Notes: generated by a model from the sequence alone, not told the origin. Shown: positions 16,255 through 25,539, counted from the stretch's first letter. The stretch: 35,256 nt of DNA from Candidatus Schekmanbacteria bacterium (GCA_016188575.1 JACPHN010000103.1:1-35256), one strand, 5' to 3'. Numbers and translations are program-made.

Positions 16255-17586
16255 ATGTCCAGCCCAGAGACCATGTCGACGACTCCGAACCCACCAGCAT
16301 CCCAAACACCATTCCGCGAGTACCTCGCGCGCGCCACCATCGCCCTCGGTAATAGCGCTGGTGCACACCTGCGCCGACTATTCGGGTGGCGCGGTCTGGC
16401 GCTGCTAGTCGTGCTCGGCCTCGGCATTCGGCTCGTCTCCGCGCCGCCCGTTGGCACCGTAGGCCCGGGTGAAGTGGGCCTCCGGGCGAACCGCCTGACC
16501 GGCGAGCTCGTCGAGTTTCCACAGGGCGCCGTCGTCGTGCTGCCCTACGTCCACGAGCTGCGCCGCTTCCCGTTGCGCGACCAGATCTACCGCCCGCGGG
16601 ACAGCTCGAGCGCGACGGCTTCGGCGCCGTTCCAATCCCTTGAGGGACTCTCAGTGGGATGTGACCTCACGGTGCGCTATGCGCTGGACCCGGCTCAGAT
16701 CAAGACGGTGGCGCGGACGCTGCCCAAAAACATTGACGGCGAGCTCATCGAGCCGCTCGTGTCCGGCGTCATCTACAAGATCTTCTCGCAACATACGGTG
16801 CGGCAGATTTTCTCGTCCGACCGCAAGCAGATTCAGCAGGCGATCGAGGACGAGCTGCGCCCGCTGCTTTCGCAGAATGGTGTGCTGCTGCGCGCGGTTT
16901 TCATGGGTAATGTGGACTTGCCCAGGGAGTACCGTGCGGGCCTCGAAAAACTGCTGGCCGAGGAGCTGAACGCAGAGCGCATGAAGTTCACCTTGGACCT
17001 CAAGGGGCAGGAGGTGAAGCAGCGGGAGCTCGAAGCTGAGGCGGACAAGGTCCGCCGCGAGAAAGCCGCCGAAGCCGCAGGCAACGAGCAGATCATCGCC
17101 GCGAAAGCCCAAGAGGAAGCGATGCGGCATGTGCTGCCGTTCAAGGAAAAGCAGATCAAGCAGCGCGAGCTCGAAGCCGAGGCCGAAAAAGGCGCCACGG
17201 TCAAGCGGGCGGAGGCACAAGCCCAGGCCCGTCGGATCGAGGCGTCGGGTGAGGCGGATTCACGCCGCCAGCTCGCCGAGGCCGAGGCATACCGCGTCGA
17301 GGTGATCGGCAAGGCGCAGACGGAGCAACTGGCGCGGGACAGCGAGCTGCTCGCGCGCAACCCGCTCCTGATCCAGAAAACGCTCGCCGACAAGCTGTCT
17401 GACAAGATCTCGGTCATCATCGCGCCGCCTGCTGAAAGCGGTGGCTTCATCGCCCAGGGCATTCTTGGCGGCCCGGCGCGAACCGCGGCAGCGTCCACCG
17501 CGGCGCACGGCTACGCACCTCGCTCCGAGGCGCTGTCGGCTGACGAGACCGCCGAGGATGGCGCAGACGACGCTCAGGTTCACTGA
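16255..17586 (+). CDS. SPFH/band-7 (prohibitin-like) membrane protein
   Basis: A protein of 443 residues. One membrane span at about 47-63 (WRGLALLVVLGLGIRLVSA) is followed by an SPFH/band-7 domain (GTVGPGEVGLRANRLTGELVEFPQGAVVVLPYVHELRRFPLRDQ onward, seen in pieces) and a long charged coiled coil (about 245-390, Ala/Glu/Lys/Arg repeats such as KQRELEAEADKVRREKAAEAAG). The tail is acidic. Such proteins form membrane-bound oligomeric rings or cages that organise microdomains or regulate membrane proteases. The start at 16255 is chosen over an in-frame ATG at 16273; neither ribosome site is strong. The next gene begins two bases after the stop, so the two are almost certainly cotranscribed. Confidence 0.9.
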   Translation: MSSPETMSTTPNPPASQTPFREYLARATIALGNSAGAHLRRLFGWRGLALLVVLGLGIRLVSAPPVGTVGPGEVGLRANRLTGELVEFPQGAVVVLPYVHELRRFPLRDQIYRPRDSSSATASAPFQSLEGLSVGCDLTVRYALDPAQIKTVARTLPKNIDGELIEPLVSGVIYKIFSQHTVRQIFSSDRKQIQQAIEDELRPLLSQNGVLLRAVFMGNVDLPREYRAGLEKLLAEELNAERMKFTLDLKGQEVKQRELEAEADKVRREKAAEAAGNEQIIAAKAQEEAMRHVLPFKEKQIKQRELEAEAEKGATVKRAEAQAQARRIEASGEADSRRQLAEAEAYRVEVIGKAQTEQLARDSELLARNPLLIQKTLADKLSDKISVIIAPPAESGGFIAQGILGGPARTAAASTAAHGYAPRSEALSADETAEDGADDAQVH

Positions 17587-17588
17587 CC

Positions 17589-19061
17589 ATGCCAAGCTGG
17601 ATGCTACTCGCCGTCATGGCCATCGTCGTCCAAGATCAGGTCCCGCTGCGCGCCGCCGCAACCGACCGATCCCCCGCGAGCGCCATGCTGTGGCAGGGGG
17701 ACACGCTCGAGGTGCGGGGCGAACGGCTCGACTTTCTGCAGGTGTACGACCACCGCCGCGAGCGCGGCGGCTACGTCAAGGCGTGGCAGGTGCGCCCCTA
17801 CGCCGTAACCGCGGAGGAGACCGCCGAGCTGCTGGCCATCGTGCGTTTCCTTCGCGAAAAACCGATGGCCGAGGCGTTGGGTATCGGCTACACGGCGCTC
17901 TACATGAAGGCCGCGCCGGCGACAGCAATCGGGCCGGAGATCTTCGATGCGCTGGGAACGTTCGCGGACCGACTCGCCGCGCGTGCCGGATCGGGGCGGA
18001 GGCGAACCGAGGAGGAGAGTGCGGCGATTGCCGCGCACCTCGAGGTCGCCGCGAGCTACGGGTTGCGGTTCGACAGCATCGAAAACGCCTCTGGCAAGGT
18101 GGTCGTGTGTTATGATGGCGACGCCTTCCAGCGCGTGCTGGCGGCGGGCGGAGCGAGCACGGCCCTGCAGCGCGTGCGGGCAGCGCTCGGCCTCACGCGC
18201 CCGGAGTGTGTGCCTCCGGAGCTGAGCCCTGTCCCAAAAACCGCGCTCGATACCCGCCGCGCGGAAGCGCTGGACGCCGTCGACCTGACCGGCGTGCCGG
18301 ATTATCTCCGCAACCGCGTGCACATGCGGCGCGCCGTCGTCTGGTCCGGCCTGGCCTTCGCGCATGCGCGGCGCGGAGATGCCACTGCCGTCGCGGCGGC
18401 CACGCGCTCGATCGAGGAGCTCGCGGCGGTCAACAAGAGTGAGCTGGCCGATAGTGACGGCGGGCTGTACACCGAGGCAGCCGTGCGCGTCGGGGCCTCG
18501 CGCTGGGGCGTAAACGGCCTTCCTTCCAGCCCGAGCACGCTATCGTTCCCGGTCACGGGAGGCGGCGGTTCGCCGGGCGCCCCGGCGCCGGCGCTGGCCC
18601 TGGTCACCGCGGCACGCGCTCCGGGCGAGACCTGCGTGCGCCTCGTGAGCGGCCAGGATCCGCCGCTCGTCGAGCGCTGCACGTATGGCGTGGTCTGGCC
18701 CGCCTCCTCCAGCGTGTCGCCCGCGGGGACTGCCGTGGCGCTGGCCGTGCAGCCGCTGGCGGGCTGGCGGGAGCTTTGGCTCTTGCGCCGCAGCGGCGAG
18801 CAGTGGACTCTCGATGTGGTGCCTCCGGGGATCGACGGTCCGGACACGGGCTACATCGAGTTTGCGGGGTGGCTGCCCGACGACTCGGCCGTGCTCACCG
18901 CGCGCGAAGCTCGGGAGAACGGTCGCTTCTCGCGCTCGTTTGAAATCCTGAACCTCCAGACGCTCGTCGTCGACAGGAAGGCCGAAAGCCCAGAGTTCCT
19001 GACGCCCTTTTACAAGTGGCGCGACGTACGGTGGAGGCAGGCGACGATCGCCGTGCGCTGA
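17589..19061 (+). CDS. Exported protein of unknown function, partner of the SPFH protein
   Basis: A protein of 490 residues that I do not recognise. The N-terminus is a short hydrophobic export signal (MLLAVMAIVVQDQVPLRAAA). Residues about 35-70 (GDTLEVRGERLDFLQVYDHR, GGYVKAWQVRP) look like a small SH3-like barrel. A helical middle follows (about 75-300), then a beta-rich region with conserved-looking pairs (TCVRLVSGQDPPLVERCTYG, ELWLLRRSGEQWTLDVVPPG, FEILNLQTLVVDRK) that could be propeller blades. It starts two bases after the SPFH stop, so a functional link with that membrane protein is likely. Confidence 0.78.
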   Translation: MPSWMLLAVMAIVVQDQVPLRAAATDRSPASAMLWQGDTLEVRGERLDFLQVYDHRRERGGYVKAWQVRPYAVTAEETAELLAIVRFLREKPMAEALGIGYTALYMKAAPATAIGPEIFDALGTFADRLAARAGSGRRRTEEESAAIAAHLEVAASYGLRFDSIENASGKVVVCYDGDAFQRVLAAGGASTALQRVRAALGLTRPECVPPELSPVPKTALDTRRAEALDAVDLTGVPDYLRNRVHMRRAVVWSGLAFAHARRGDATAVAAATRSIEELAAVNKSELADSDGGLYTEAAVRVGASRWGVNGLPSSPSTLSFPVTGGGGSPGAPAPALALVTAARAPGETCVRLVSGQDPPLVERCTYGVVWPASSSVSPAGTAVALAVQPLAGWRELWLLRRSGEQWTLDVVPPGIDGPDTGYIEFAGWLPDDSAVLTAREARENGRFSRSFEILNLQTLVVDRKAESPEFLTPFYKWRDVRWRQATIAVR

Positions 19062-19188
19062 GAGGCGGCGCGGTGCGCGCCGGCCCCGTTGCCGGCGTCG
19101 TTTGACTTTACTTTTGACGGATGGCGCGATAGATAGGAAATGACTGGTGCCGGCCTGAAGGTCGGAGTTTCGGACTGGCTGACGAAGG

Positions 19189-19575
19189 ATGAGAGTCTTA
19201 CACACCATGATTCGAGTCGGCGACCTGCAACGGTCCATCGACTTCTACACCAGCGCATTGGGGATGACTCTGCTGCGGCGCCAGGACTATCCCGGCGGGC
19301 GATTCACGCTGGCCTTCGTGGGCTACGGCCCCGAGAAGGAACAGGCCGTAATCGAGCTGACCCACAACTGGGATACCGACCACTACGACCTCGGAACCGG
19401 CTATGGGCATATCGCTCTTGGCGTGGAGGATATTCATGCCGCGGTCGCTGCGATCCGCGCCGCCGGCGGCCGGATCGTGCGGGAACCAGGCCCCATGAAA
19501 CACGGCACGACGGTGATCGCTTTCGTCGAAGATCCGGACGGGTATCGCATCGAGCTGATCGAAGGTCGCGCCTGA
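19189..19575 (+). CDS. gloA: Lactoylglutathione lyase (glyoxalase I)
   Basis: A protein of 128 residues, close to the 135 of the E. coli enzyme, which converts the methylglyoxal-glutathione adduct to S-lactoylglutathione in the cytoplasm. The four metal ligands fall at the same numbers as in E. coli: H5 (VLHT), E56 (VIELTHNW), H74 (GYGHIAL) and E122 (YRIELIE). Other family signatures are [16 protein letters not shown] and FVEDPDGY. The start agrees with the E. coli N-terminus (MR-LHTM). No detoxification partner is adjacent; a miniature element lies about 190 bases downstream. Confidence 0.96.
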   Translation: MRVLHTMIRVGDLQRSIDFYTSALGMTLLRRQDYPGGRFTLAFVGYGPEKEQAVIELTHNWDTDHYDLGTGYGHIALGVEDIHAAVAAIRAAGGRIVREPGPMKHGTTVIAFVEDPDGYRIELIEGRA

Positions 19576-19767
19576 GTACAGGCGCCCGGGAAACCCACAG
19601 GCACGCGCCCCCGGGTGCCGCGCGCCGAGGGAGTATCGCGGATTACGTGCGGTGGAACAAGAATGGGGGCGGTATGGCTGCGGGCCGGACGGAGCCACCG
19701 GGGCGCAGCGCACGATCCCGCCGTCTGCCACCGCCACCGGCGCCGGCGAGCGGAAGCTCGGCTTTCT

Positions 19768-19975
19768 GGCGTCGGCCGAATGTGCTTTACTCCTGAGGCC
19801 GCCACGCAGGGGCGCGATTTATCGCGCCCGGTCGTCGCGGCCGGTAATCCGGGCGGATCATTCTCGGCTCGATGATCCCCAGCCCGGCATTGGGGCGCGA
19901 TGAATCGCGCCCCTCCGCGCCGAACCTGCGGCGTGAAGAAGTGTAAAGGACGAAACCGGACATTCGGCCGACGCC
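19768..19975 (-). mobile_element. Miniature inverted-repeat element, copy B, with intact target duplication
   Basis: A 208-bp copy in the opposite orientation to copy A. The ends are GGCGTCGGCC (19768-19777) and GGCCGACGCC (19966-19975), perfect 10-bp inverted repeats. It is flanked by a perfect 8-bp direct repeat, GGCTTTCT at 19760-19767 and 19976-19983, which shows transposition. Internal hairpins include GGGGCGCGAT/ATCGCGCCCC around 19890-19912. It codes for nothing and would need a transposase supplied elsewhere. The remaining gap (19576-19759 and 19984-20042) shows nothing else. Confidence 0.85.
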
Positions 19976-20042
19976 GGCTTTCTTCGGCGGCACCGAACCC
20001 GTCGCAGCGCGAACGTCGACCAGGCCGTGCCCCGCCCACCGC

Positions 20043-20071
20043 GTGACCGAGCGGCTCGCCCGGACTATACT
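20043..20071 (+). promoter_or_regulatory. Sigma-70-type promoter of the cupin gene
   Basis: GTGACC (20043-20048) and TATACT (20066-20071) are 17 bases apart; the -10 box matches five of six positions. The predicted start, near 20078, leaves a leader of about 50 bases to the ATG at 20128, with a good ribosome site (AAAGGA). Confidence 0.45.
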
Positions 20072-20127
20072 GCTCCGCCGGCGGCGCGCCCCGCGCCCAC
20101 CTACCGACTTACCCAAAGGAACGCGGC

Positions 20128-20628
20128 ATGGATCGTCCCATCGTCAACATCGATGACCTCGAGTATTTCCCGTGGGGTCATGGCGACCGATATGAAGCGC
20201 GAATCGGCCGCATCAGCCCGCGGATCGGAGCGCAAAAGCTCGGCTACAACATCACGGTGCTGCCTCCCGGAAAGCGCGCCTACCCATTCCATTCCCACCG
20301 CGTCAACGAGGAGATGTTTTTCATCTTGGAGGGCAGCGGGATGGTGCGTCTCGGGGCGGACGAGCATGCAATTCGGCAGGGCGACGTGATCGCGTGCCCG
20401 CCGTGCGGCCCGGAGATGGCGCACCAGATACTCAATACGTCGGAGACAGCCGAGCTGAGGTATCTCGCCGTCAGCACCAGATTGTCGCCGGAAATTGCGG
20501 AGTATCCCGATTCCGGAAAGGCCGCTATCTATGCGGAGCTACCCGCAGGACCCGACGGTTCGTCGCGATCGCTGCGATTTGTTGCGCGAGACCAGGCTTC
20601 GATGGCGGACTACTGGGAAGGCGAGTGA
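20128..20628 (+). CDS. Cupin-domain protein
   Basis: A protein of 166 residues with one cupin barrel. Motif 1 is PFHSHRVNEEMFFILEGSG, giving metal ligands H55, H57 and E61 or E62. Motif 2 is GDVIACPPCGPEMAHQILN with H99 as the last ligand. Such small cupins are metal-dependent enzymes or sugar-binding proteins. The ATG has a clear AAAGGA ribosome site and a promoter upstream. Both neighbours face it tail-on or from a distance, so it is probably a single-gene unit. Substrate unknown. Confidence 0.9.
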   Translation: MDRPIVNIDDLEYFPWGHGDRYEARIGRISPRIGAQKLGYNITVLPPGKRAYPFHSHRVNEEMFFILEGSGMVRLGADEHAIRQGDVIACPPCGPEMAHQILNTSETAELRYLAVSTRLSPEIAEYPDSGKAAIYAELPAGPDGSSRSLRFVARDQASMADYWEGE

Positions 20629-20746
20629 CGGGCGACCGTCGCGCGCCCCCGAAATGATCGGCCGGCCCGGCGCTACCTGCCCGGGCGTCGCGCGAATGCT
20701 CATGAACCGTATCGCGCCTCGGAGACCGGGGCCGGGAAGCTGCGGG

Positions 20747-21988
20747 TCAATCCTCTTCCCCTGACATCGCTCGCACCTCAACCACGAACGGCTTCCCATT
20801 CTTGCCCTTCCGGAACGTGAATTGGAGGAGGCCGGTTTCGTCGGTGAAGAGCCGAAGTCGCGTTTCGTCACCGCTACGGCTGGCGGCTCTGACGTTGTGC
20901 TGCCCCAGGTGTACTCTCTCGCCGTCGTCGTGGGGGATGACCGCCCTGAGGGCCGCGGTGGTTGCTGGCGACATCTTGTCCGAGACATCGGCGCCGCGTC
21001 CGAGCTCTTGCACCAAAGCGTCGACGACCGCAAGCTCGGGGACGAGCAGCTCATGCCCCAGGTCCTGGACTCCGTCGGCGGTTACTCGCACTCTCCAGAC
21101 GCCTTCTGCGTCGGGGCACGCGCCACAACTGCCGAAGGAGTTGAAAACCTCCTCCTTGGTCGCGACCGCCAACACGTCTCCCGAGATTTGGACCGCAGCC
21201 GGCGTGCCAAAGGAGACGAGGTAGCTGTCGATGAGGAGGGGTATCGCATCAGCTCCATTCCATTCCCAGATGCCGAGCTGTCTCGGGTATGTGCCGCCGG
21301 CGCCCGGATGACTCAACGCGACAACCGCAAAACGCGGATTGGCGTTTCGCGCCGGCGACAGCGCGAGCAGGCTGTCTGCCGCGAGCGGTCCACCAGCGTA
21401 GTGGCGGCCGGGAGGCTCGAACGCCCAGTGGCCGGTCTCGTTATCTAGGGCGTGATTCTCCGCTGCGACGTCCTTGAGGTTCCAGCGCAGGGAGAATGGC
21501 TCGGAATCGTTGCCGGCAACCACGAGGACAGTACCTGTGAAGTCGCAGTTGACGGCGATGACCAGCGCGGTCTCGGCGCCCCTGGCGAGCTCGAGAGCCT
21601 CGACGGATAGCTTGACTTCGCTCTGCTTCGCGCGAGATCCGAGGCCTTCCAGGTCGGTGACCAGATCGGCGGGACCCCACTTCGGGTTGTGCGTTCGCTG
21701 CATGGCGCCGCGGTGGCCGATGAGAGTCCAGAGCTTGCGCAAGGACGGGTAGAGCGTCTTCTCATCGCAGAGCTCAGACGTCCCACACGTCGATCGTTCA
21801 TCGATCTCGGTCAACAGCCCGCTTAGCTCCCGTTCGAGCGCAACGCCGGCGCCAATGGGACGCTCGCGGGCAGGGAGGGACTCTGCGGTGACGGCCGTGA
21901 TCGCGGCGGGCAGTGTAGCGGTGGGCTGAAAGGCGATGAGGGGGAGGGCGAACAAGAGGGCGGCCAATTGGGGCTTGAATGCGGGCAC
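20747..21988 (-). CDS. Secreted protein of unknown function
   Basis: I place the start at GTG 21988: CGGAGA lies upstream at normal spacing, and the GTG immediately opens a signal peptide (LAALLFALPLIAFQPTATLPAA). That gives 413 residues; an open frame continues upstream to 22186 but looks non-coding. The mature part has two close Cys pairs (STCGTSELCDE and GSCGACPDAEG) and alternating beta strands (RFAVVALSHPGAGGTYPRQ, GIWEWNGADAIPLLIDSYLV, ISGDVLAVATKEE). I recognise no family. It is divergent from the histidine kinase gene, sharing a 225-base control region. Confidence 0.75.
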   Translation of the reverse strand: MPAFKPQLAALLFALPLIAFQPTATLPAAITAVTAESLPARERPIGAGVALERELSGLLTEIDERSTCGTSELCDEKTLYPSLRKLWTLIGHRGAMQRTHNPKWGPADLVTDLEGLGSRAKQSEVKLSVEALELARGAETALVIAVNCDFTGTVLVVAGNDSEPFSLRWNLKDVAAENHALDNETGHWAFEPPGRHYAGGPLAADSLLALSPARNANPRFAVVALSHPGAGGTYPRQLGIWEWNGADAIPLLIDSYLVSFGTPAAVQISGDVLAVATKEEVFNSFGSCGACPDAEGVWRVRVTADGVQDLGHELLVPELAVVDALVQELGRGADVSDKMSPATTAALRAVIPHDDGERVHLGQHNVRAASRSGDETRLRLFTDETGLLQFTFRKGKNGKPFVVEVRAMSGEED

Positions 21989-22179
21989 CGAGGGTCTCCG
22001 TGAAACAGGTAGCGCAAAGGGGCTGCATCTCCTGGCGTCGCAAATGGGGTGCCAGCTCCCGGAGCGCATGGCGAGACCGCTCGTCCTCGGTTCGGCGTGC
22101 GTTTCCGACACAGTTGCATGTTCATTAGGCACAACCCGCGCAACTGGCTCGCATGCTGCGGTCGATCCCCCCGCGGACC

Positions 22180-22208
22180 TTGACACGCCGCGGGCAAGAA
22201 ACTAGGCT
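22180..22208 (+). promoter_or_regulatory. Possible promoter of the histidine kinase gene
   Basis: A perfect TTGACA (22180-22185) is followed after 17 bases by TAGGCT (22203-22208), a poor -10 box. Transcription would begin near 22215, at the first possible GTG start, so a real start at ATG 22253 or leaderless translation would follow. Confidence 0.3.
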
Positions 22209-22213
22209 CGGCT

Positions 22214-24457
22214 GTGCTCGCCGGAAGTGGAATCCCCCATTGGTGCTGTTGCATGCGCTCACGTGGCTTGGTGGGGTGGGATGACGGCGGTGCAGCGGCC
22301 GTGGTGCCGTTGCACCGGTTGCCGGCGATCGGCGTGCTCGCGCTGGTCTGTGGCGCGGCGGTGGTAATGAGCTTTGCGCCCGGGCACCTCTGGGGTCGCT
22401 GGTCGTACGTGAACCTCCCGCTCCACTCCGCCGTCGAGGCGTTTGGAGCAGCGGCGGCCATCATCACCGCGATCTTGCTCTTCGAGCGCGCTCCCTCCGA
22501 GCCGATAAGCATGACCCCGGCGTCCATCGGCTTCCTGGCGATGGGTGTTCTCGATTGTTTTCACGCAATCGCGCCACAGGGGCAAGGGTTCGTGTTCCTG
22601 CACAGCGCCGCAAACCTCGCCGGTGGACTCGGTTTCGCGCTCTGCTGGTTACCGCCGGGGGCCTTGCGACCGATCTCCGCGCGGATGCCCATCATTGCCT
22701 GGTCCGTCGTGCTCTGCGGCGCCATCGCTGCGCTGCTCGTCTTTGCCTTCGACGCGGTGCCTCCGATGTTTCAGGACGGTGTGTTCACCACCACGGCGGC
22801 GGTCATCAACTTCACTGCGGGCGTCCTTTTCCTCGCCTCCGCGCTGCGGTTCCTCGCGCAGTTCCACCAAGCTCTGCGGATCGACGCCTTCCTGGTCGGG
22901 TACATGGCCGTCCTGTTTGGCCTCTCCGGATTGATGTTTGCGCGCTCTGCCTTGTGGGACGACATCTGGTGGTCCTGGCACTTCGTTCGGCTTGATGCTT
23001 TCCTGGTGCTCCTTTGGCTCGTGGTGTCGGGACATCGTCTCGTGATTGCGCAGATGCGGTCGGCGCTCGGGGAACGCATGCTCGCCGAATCGAAGCTTCA
23101 GGAGATGAATGCGGGGCTCGAAGAGCGCGTGCGCGAGCGGACCGCGGAGCTGCGGTCGGCCCTGGCGATCGCCGAGCGGGCAACGGCGCGCACCGAGCAC
23201 CTACAATCGCTAACCGCCGCGCTGTCGGAGCCGCTTACCGCGCAGAAAGTGAGGGATGTCATCCTCCGACAAGGTGTGGCCACATTCGGGGCGCAGGCCG
23301 CGGCGATCTACGATCTGGTCGATCGAGGCGAGGCCCTCGAGCTCGTGGCGCACGTCGGCCATCCGCTCGGCCTCATGGCCGAAAGCAGGCGATTCCTGCA
23401 CGACGCTCGCGGGCCGGTGACGGATGCGGTACGCGCTGGTGAGCCACTATTCCTCAACGCGCTTGCTACCCCCTGCGAGTGCAACTGGGAGTCCGCAGGC
23501 AGCGACGGAGGCCAGGGGTGGCTCGCAGCCATCCCGTTCCTGGTCGACGGCAGTCGGGCCGTGGGCGGGATGTGCTTGCACGCGCGGGATCCGCGGGATT
23601 TTGGGCCGGAGGACCGCGAGCTCCTCCTCGCCATGGGGAGACAGTGCGGCCAGGCACTGGAGCGGGCGCGGGTATTCGCGGCCGAGCGGCAGGCAAACGA
23701 GCTCGCGCGAGAAGCGATTCGCGCCCGCGAAGAGCTTCTGGCCGTGGTGTCCCACGATCTCCGCAGCCCGCTGTCATCGATCACGCTCGGAGTATCCTGT
23801 CTGGAAGAGCTGCTCCCCGAGTGCAAAGATGGAGAGATGGTGCCCGTCGTCACCGCACTCCGCCGCTCCGCGGCCGGAATGAGCCGCCTGATCGAGGACC
23901 TTCTCGACGCCGCGCGGATCGAGGCGGGGCGGCTCGCCGTCACCCTGAAGGCGCAGCAGGTCTTTCCGGTGGTTCGCGAGGCTGTCGAGGCAGTGCGGTT
24001 GCTGGCGGAGCAGAAAGCGCTGCGCCTCGAGGAGAGGCTCGCGGGCCACAGCCCGATCGCGCGCTGCGACTATCAGCGGTTGCTGCAGGCGCTCGCGAAT
24101 CTGCTCGGAAACGCGATCAAGTTCACCCCCGCCTCTGGCTCCGTCGCGATTGGCGTCGAGACGGTCGAAGGCGAGGTCCGTTTCACCGTCGCGGATACGG
24201 GACCCGGGATCTCGGAGCAAGCGCTGCCCCATGTATTCGATCGCTACTGGCAGGCCGGCGGCTCGGCTTCCGCCGGAGCGGGCCTGGGGCTTTACATCGT
24301 GAAGGGCATTGTGGAAGCTCACGGCGGCAGGATCTGGGTCGAGAGCCGGCTCGGAGCCGGCAGCGCGTTTCTGTTCACCCTGCCTCCAGCTCTTCCTTCC
24401 GGGGAGGAACGGGCCGCAGCAACTGCGGGGAGCTTTCGTGCATCGGGCCTTTGGTAG
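22214..24457 (+). CDS. Membrane histidine kinase (MASE3-like sensor, GAF, HisKA, HATPase)
   Basis: Up to 747 residues from a GTG at 22214; an ATG at 22253 would remove 13. Residues about 35-275 form a multi-span membrane sensor resembling MASE3 (LPLHSAVEAFGAAAAI, GFLAMGVLDCFHAIA). A coiled linker (EERVRERTAELRSAL) leads to a GAF-like domain (about 330-490). The dimerisation box is VVSHDLRSPLSSI with the phosphorylated histidine at 514. The ATP-binding domain has LLGNAIKF, DTGPGI and GAGLGLYIVKG. There is no receiver domain and no response regulator gene alongside, so the partner is encoded elsewhere. The 3' end overlaps the start of the RNA methyltransferase gene by 20 bases. Confidence 0.93.
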   Translation: MLAGSGIPHWCCCMRSRGLVGWDDGGAAAVVPLHRLPAIGVLALVCGAAVVMSFAPGHLWGRWSYVNLPLHSAVEAFGAAAAIITAILLFERAPSEPISMTPASIGFLAMGVLDCFHAIAPQGQGFVFLHSAANLAGGLGFALCWLPPGALRPISARMPIIAWSVVLCGAIAALLVFAFDAVPPMFQDGVFTTTAAVINFTAGVLFLASALRFLAQFHQALRIDAFLVGYMAVLFGLSGLMFARSALWDDIWWSWHFVRLDAFLVLLWLVVSGHRLVIAQMRSALGERMLAESKLQEMNAGLEERVRERTAELRSALAIAERATARTEHLQSLTAALSEPLTAQKVRDVILRQGVATFGAQAAAIYDLVDRGEALELVAHVGHPLGLMAESRRFLHDARGPVTDAVRAGEPLFLNALATPCECNWESAGSDGGQGWLAAIPFLVDGSRAVGGMCLHARDPRDFGPEDRELLLAMGRQCGQALERARVFAAERQANELAREAIRAREELLAVVSHDLRSPLSSITLGVSCLEELLPECKDGEMVPVVTALRRSAAGMSRLIEDLLDAARIEAGRLAVTLKAQQVFPVVREAVEAVRLLAEQKALRLEERLAGHSPIARCDYQRLLQALANLLGNAIKFTPASGSVAIGVETVEGEVRFTVADTGPGISEQALPHVFDRYWQAGGSASAGAGLGLYIVKGIVEAHGGRIWVESRLGAGSAFLFTLPPALPSGEERAAATAGSFRASGLW

Positions 24458-25226
24458 AGCGAGCCGCGTTGAGATCGTGCTGTGCCGACCCGCCGACGAG
24501 CGCAACGTGGGCAGCGCGATTCGGGCCGCCGCCAATTTCGGGCTCGCCGAGGTCACGATCGTGGGCCTGCCGAGCCAGTGCGAAGAGGACGCCCTCGAGC
24601 GCTTCTCCAGCGGTGCGAGCGCGTGCTTGCGGGTGCGGTTCGCGGCCTCGGTCGCCGCGGCAGTCGAGGGCTGCGAGCTCGTACTGGGCACATCGCGACG
24701 CAGGCGCGGGGCGTATTCGCCCCCCGTGGTGCCCAGCGCGCGCCTCGGCGAGCTGGTCGCACCGGCTTCGCGCGTCGCTGTGCTCTTCGGCAATGAAAGG
24801 TCAGGTTTGAGCAGTGCGGAAGTGAAATGCTGCTCGGCGCTCATTCGCCTGCCCGCGCACCAGCGTTTCGCGTCGGTCAATTTGAGCCACGCGGTCGCCT
24901 GCATTGGCTACGAGCTGGCGCGGGAGAGCGGTGGCGGGCCACCGCATGACCAGGACGGGGCCGATACGAGCCCGCGGGGACCGGAGCCCGGGGTGGCGGA
25001 GCGCGCGAGCGTCTTCGCGCGGGGGCCACGGCCGGCCTCGGTTCACGAGTCCGAGACGTTCTACCAGTGCGTCGAAGCGCTGTGCGCGACGGGCGCGTCC
25101 CCTCCCGGTGCCGGCGGCGAGGTATTCGCGCGGCAGCTCCGCCGAATCCTGGAGCGCGCGGCGCCGAGCGCCAAGGAGCTGTCATTCTTGCTCGGCGTGC
25201 TCAAGCGTGCGATGCGCACCGGTTGA
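24438..25226 (+). CDS. SpoU/TrmH-superfamily (TrmJ-like) RNA 2'-O-methyltransferase
   Basis: A protein of 262 residues from GTG 24438, chosen because GGGGAG lies five bases upstream. It has the knotted methyltransferase motifs: RNVGSAIRAAANFG (22-35), LFGNERSGLS (116-125) and LPAHQRFASVNLSHAV (138-153). LVLGTSRRRRGAYSP fits the TrmJ branch, which methylates residue 32 of tRNAs. The C-terminal region after residue 165 is a short linker and a helical extension (FYQCVEALCATG, FARQLRRILERAAPSAKELSFLLGVLKR), as in TrmJ. It begins within the last codons of the histidine kinase gene, so translation is coupled. An RNA target other than tRNA cannot be excluded. Confidence 0.88.
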   Translation: MHRAFGRASRVEIVLCRPADERNVGSAIRAAANFGLAEVTIVGLPSQCEEDALERFSSGASACLRVRFAASVAAAVEGCELVLGTSRRRRGAYSPPVVPSARLGELVAPASRVAVLFGNERSGLSSAEVKCCSALIRLPAHQRFASVNLSHAVACIGYELARESGGGPPHDQDGADTSPRGPEPGVAERASVFARGPRPASVHESETFYQCVEALCATGASPPGAGGEVFARQLRRILERAAPSAKELSFLLGVLKRAMRTG

Positions 25227-25242
25227 AGCGCGCCGGTGCGCA
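25213..25242 (+). terminator. Hairpin over the end of the RNA methyltransferase gene
   Basis: TGCGCACCGG (25213-25222) and CCGGTGCGCA (25233-25242) form a perfect 10-bp stem with a 10-base loop that contains the stop codon. No T run follows, so it is at best a Rho-type or processing hairpin. Confidence 0.35.
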
Positions 25243-25323
25243 CGGCGAGCTGCTCGCGAGGGGAACCTCCGGCGGCGACGAGGCTGGTCACGACGGCGCG
25301 ATGATAGTAGCGTCAGATGCGGC

Positions 25324-25518
25324 ATGGTCAGCCAGGAGCAGGCTGCGGAAGTTGCAGGCATGAGCCGGGCCGAGCATGTCTTCAGTCTCGCGCGATTTCG
25401 GGTATCACCCTTTCAGGAAACCAGGGACGAGATTCTCCCTAGGTTGAAATATGGTATGGAGAATATCGTCTGCGACGCATTTTTTACGAGCATGCGAGAG
25501 CAAAGCTCGCCGGCGTGA
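25324..25518 (+). CDS. Possible small protein ahead of the ankyrin gene
   Basis: A reading frame of 64 codons from ATG 25324 (alternative ATG 25360) ending 21 bases before the ankyrin gene. Its second half (FRVSPFQETRDEILPRLKYG) looks protein-like and shares the lower GC of the gene that follows. No family is recognised and the ribosome site is weak. It may be a real small gene, a remnant, or chance. Positions 25243-25323 show nothing. Confidence 0.3.
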   Translation: MVSQEQAAEVAGMSRAEHVFSLARFRVSPFQETRDEILPRLKYGMENIVCDAFFTSMREQSSPA

Positions 25519-25539
25519 GAAGGCGGAAGGTAGATCATC

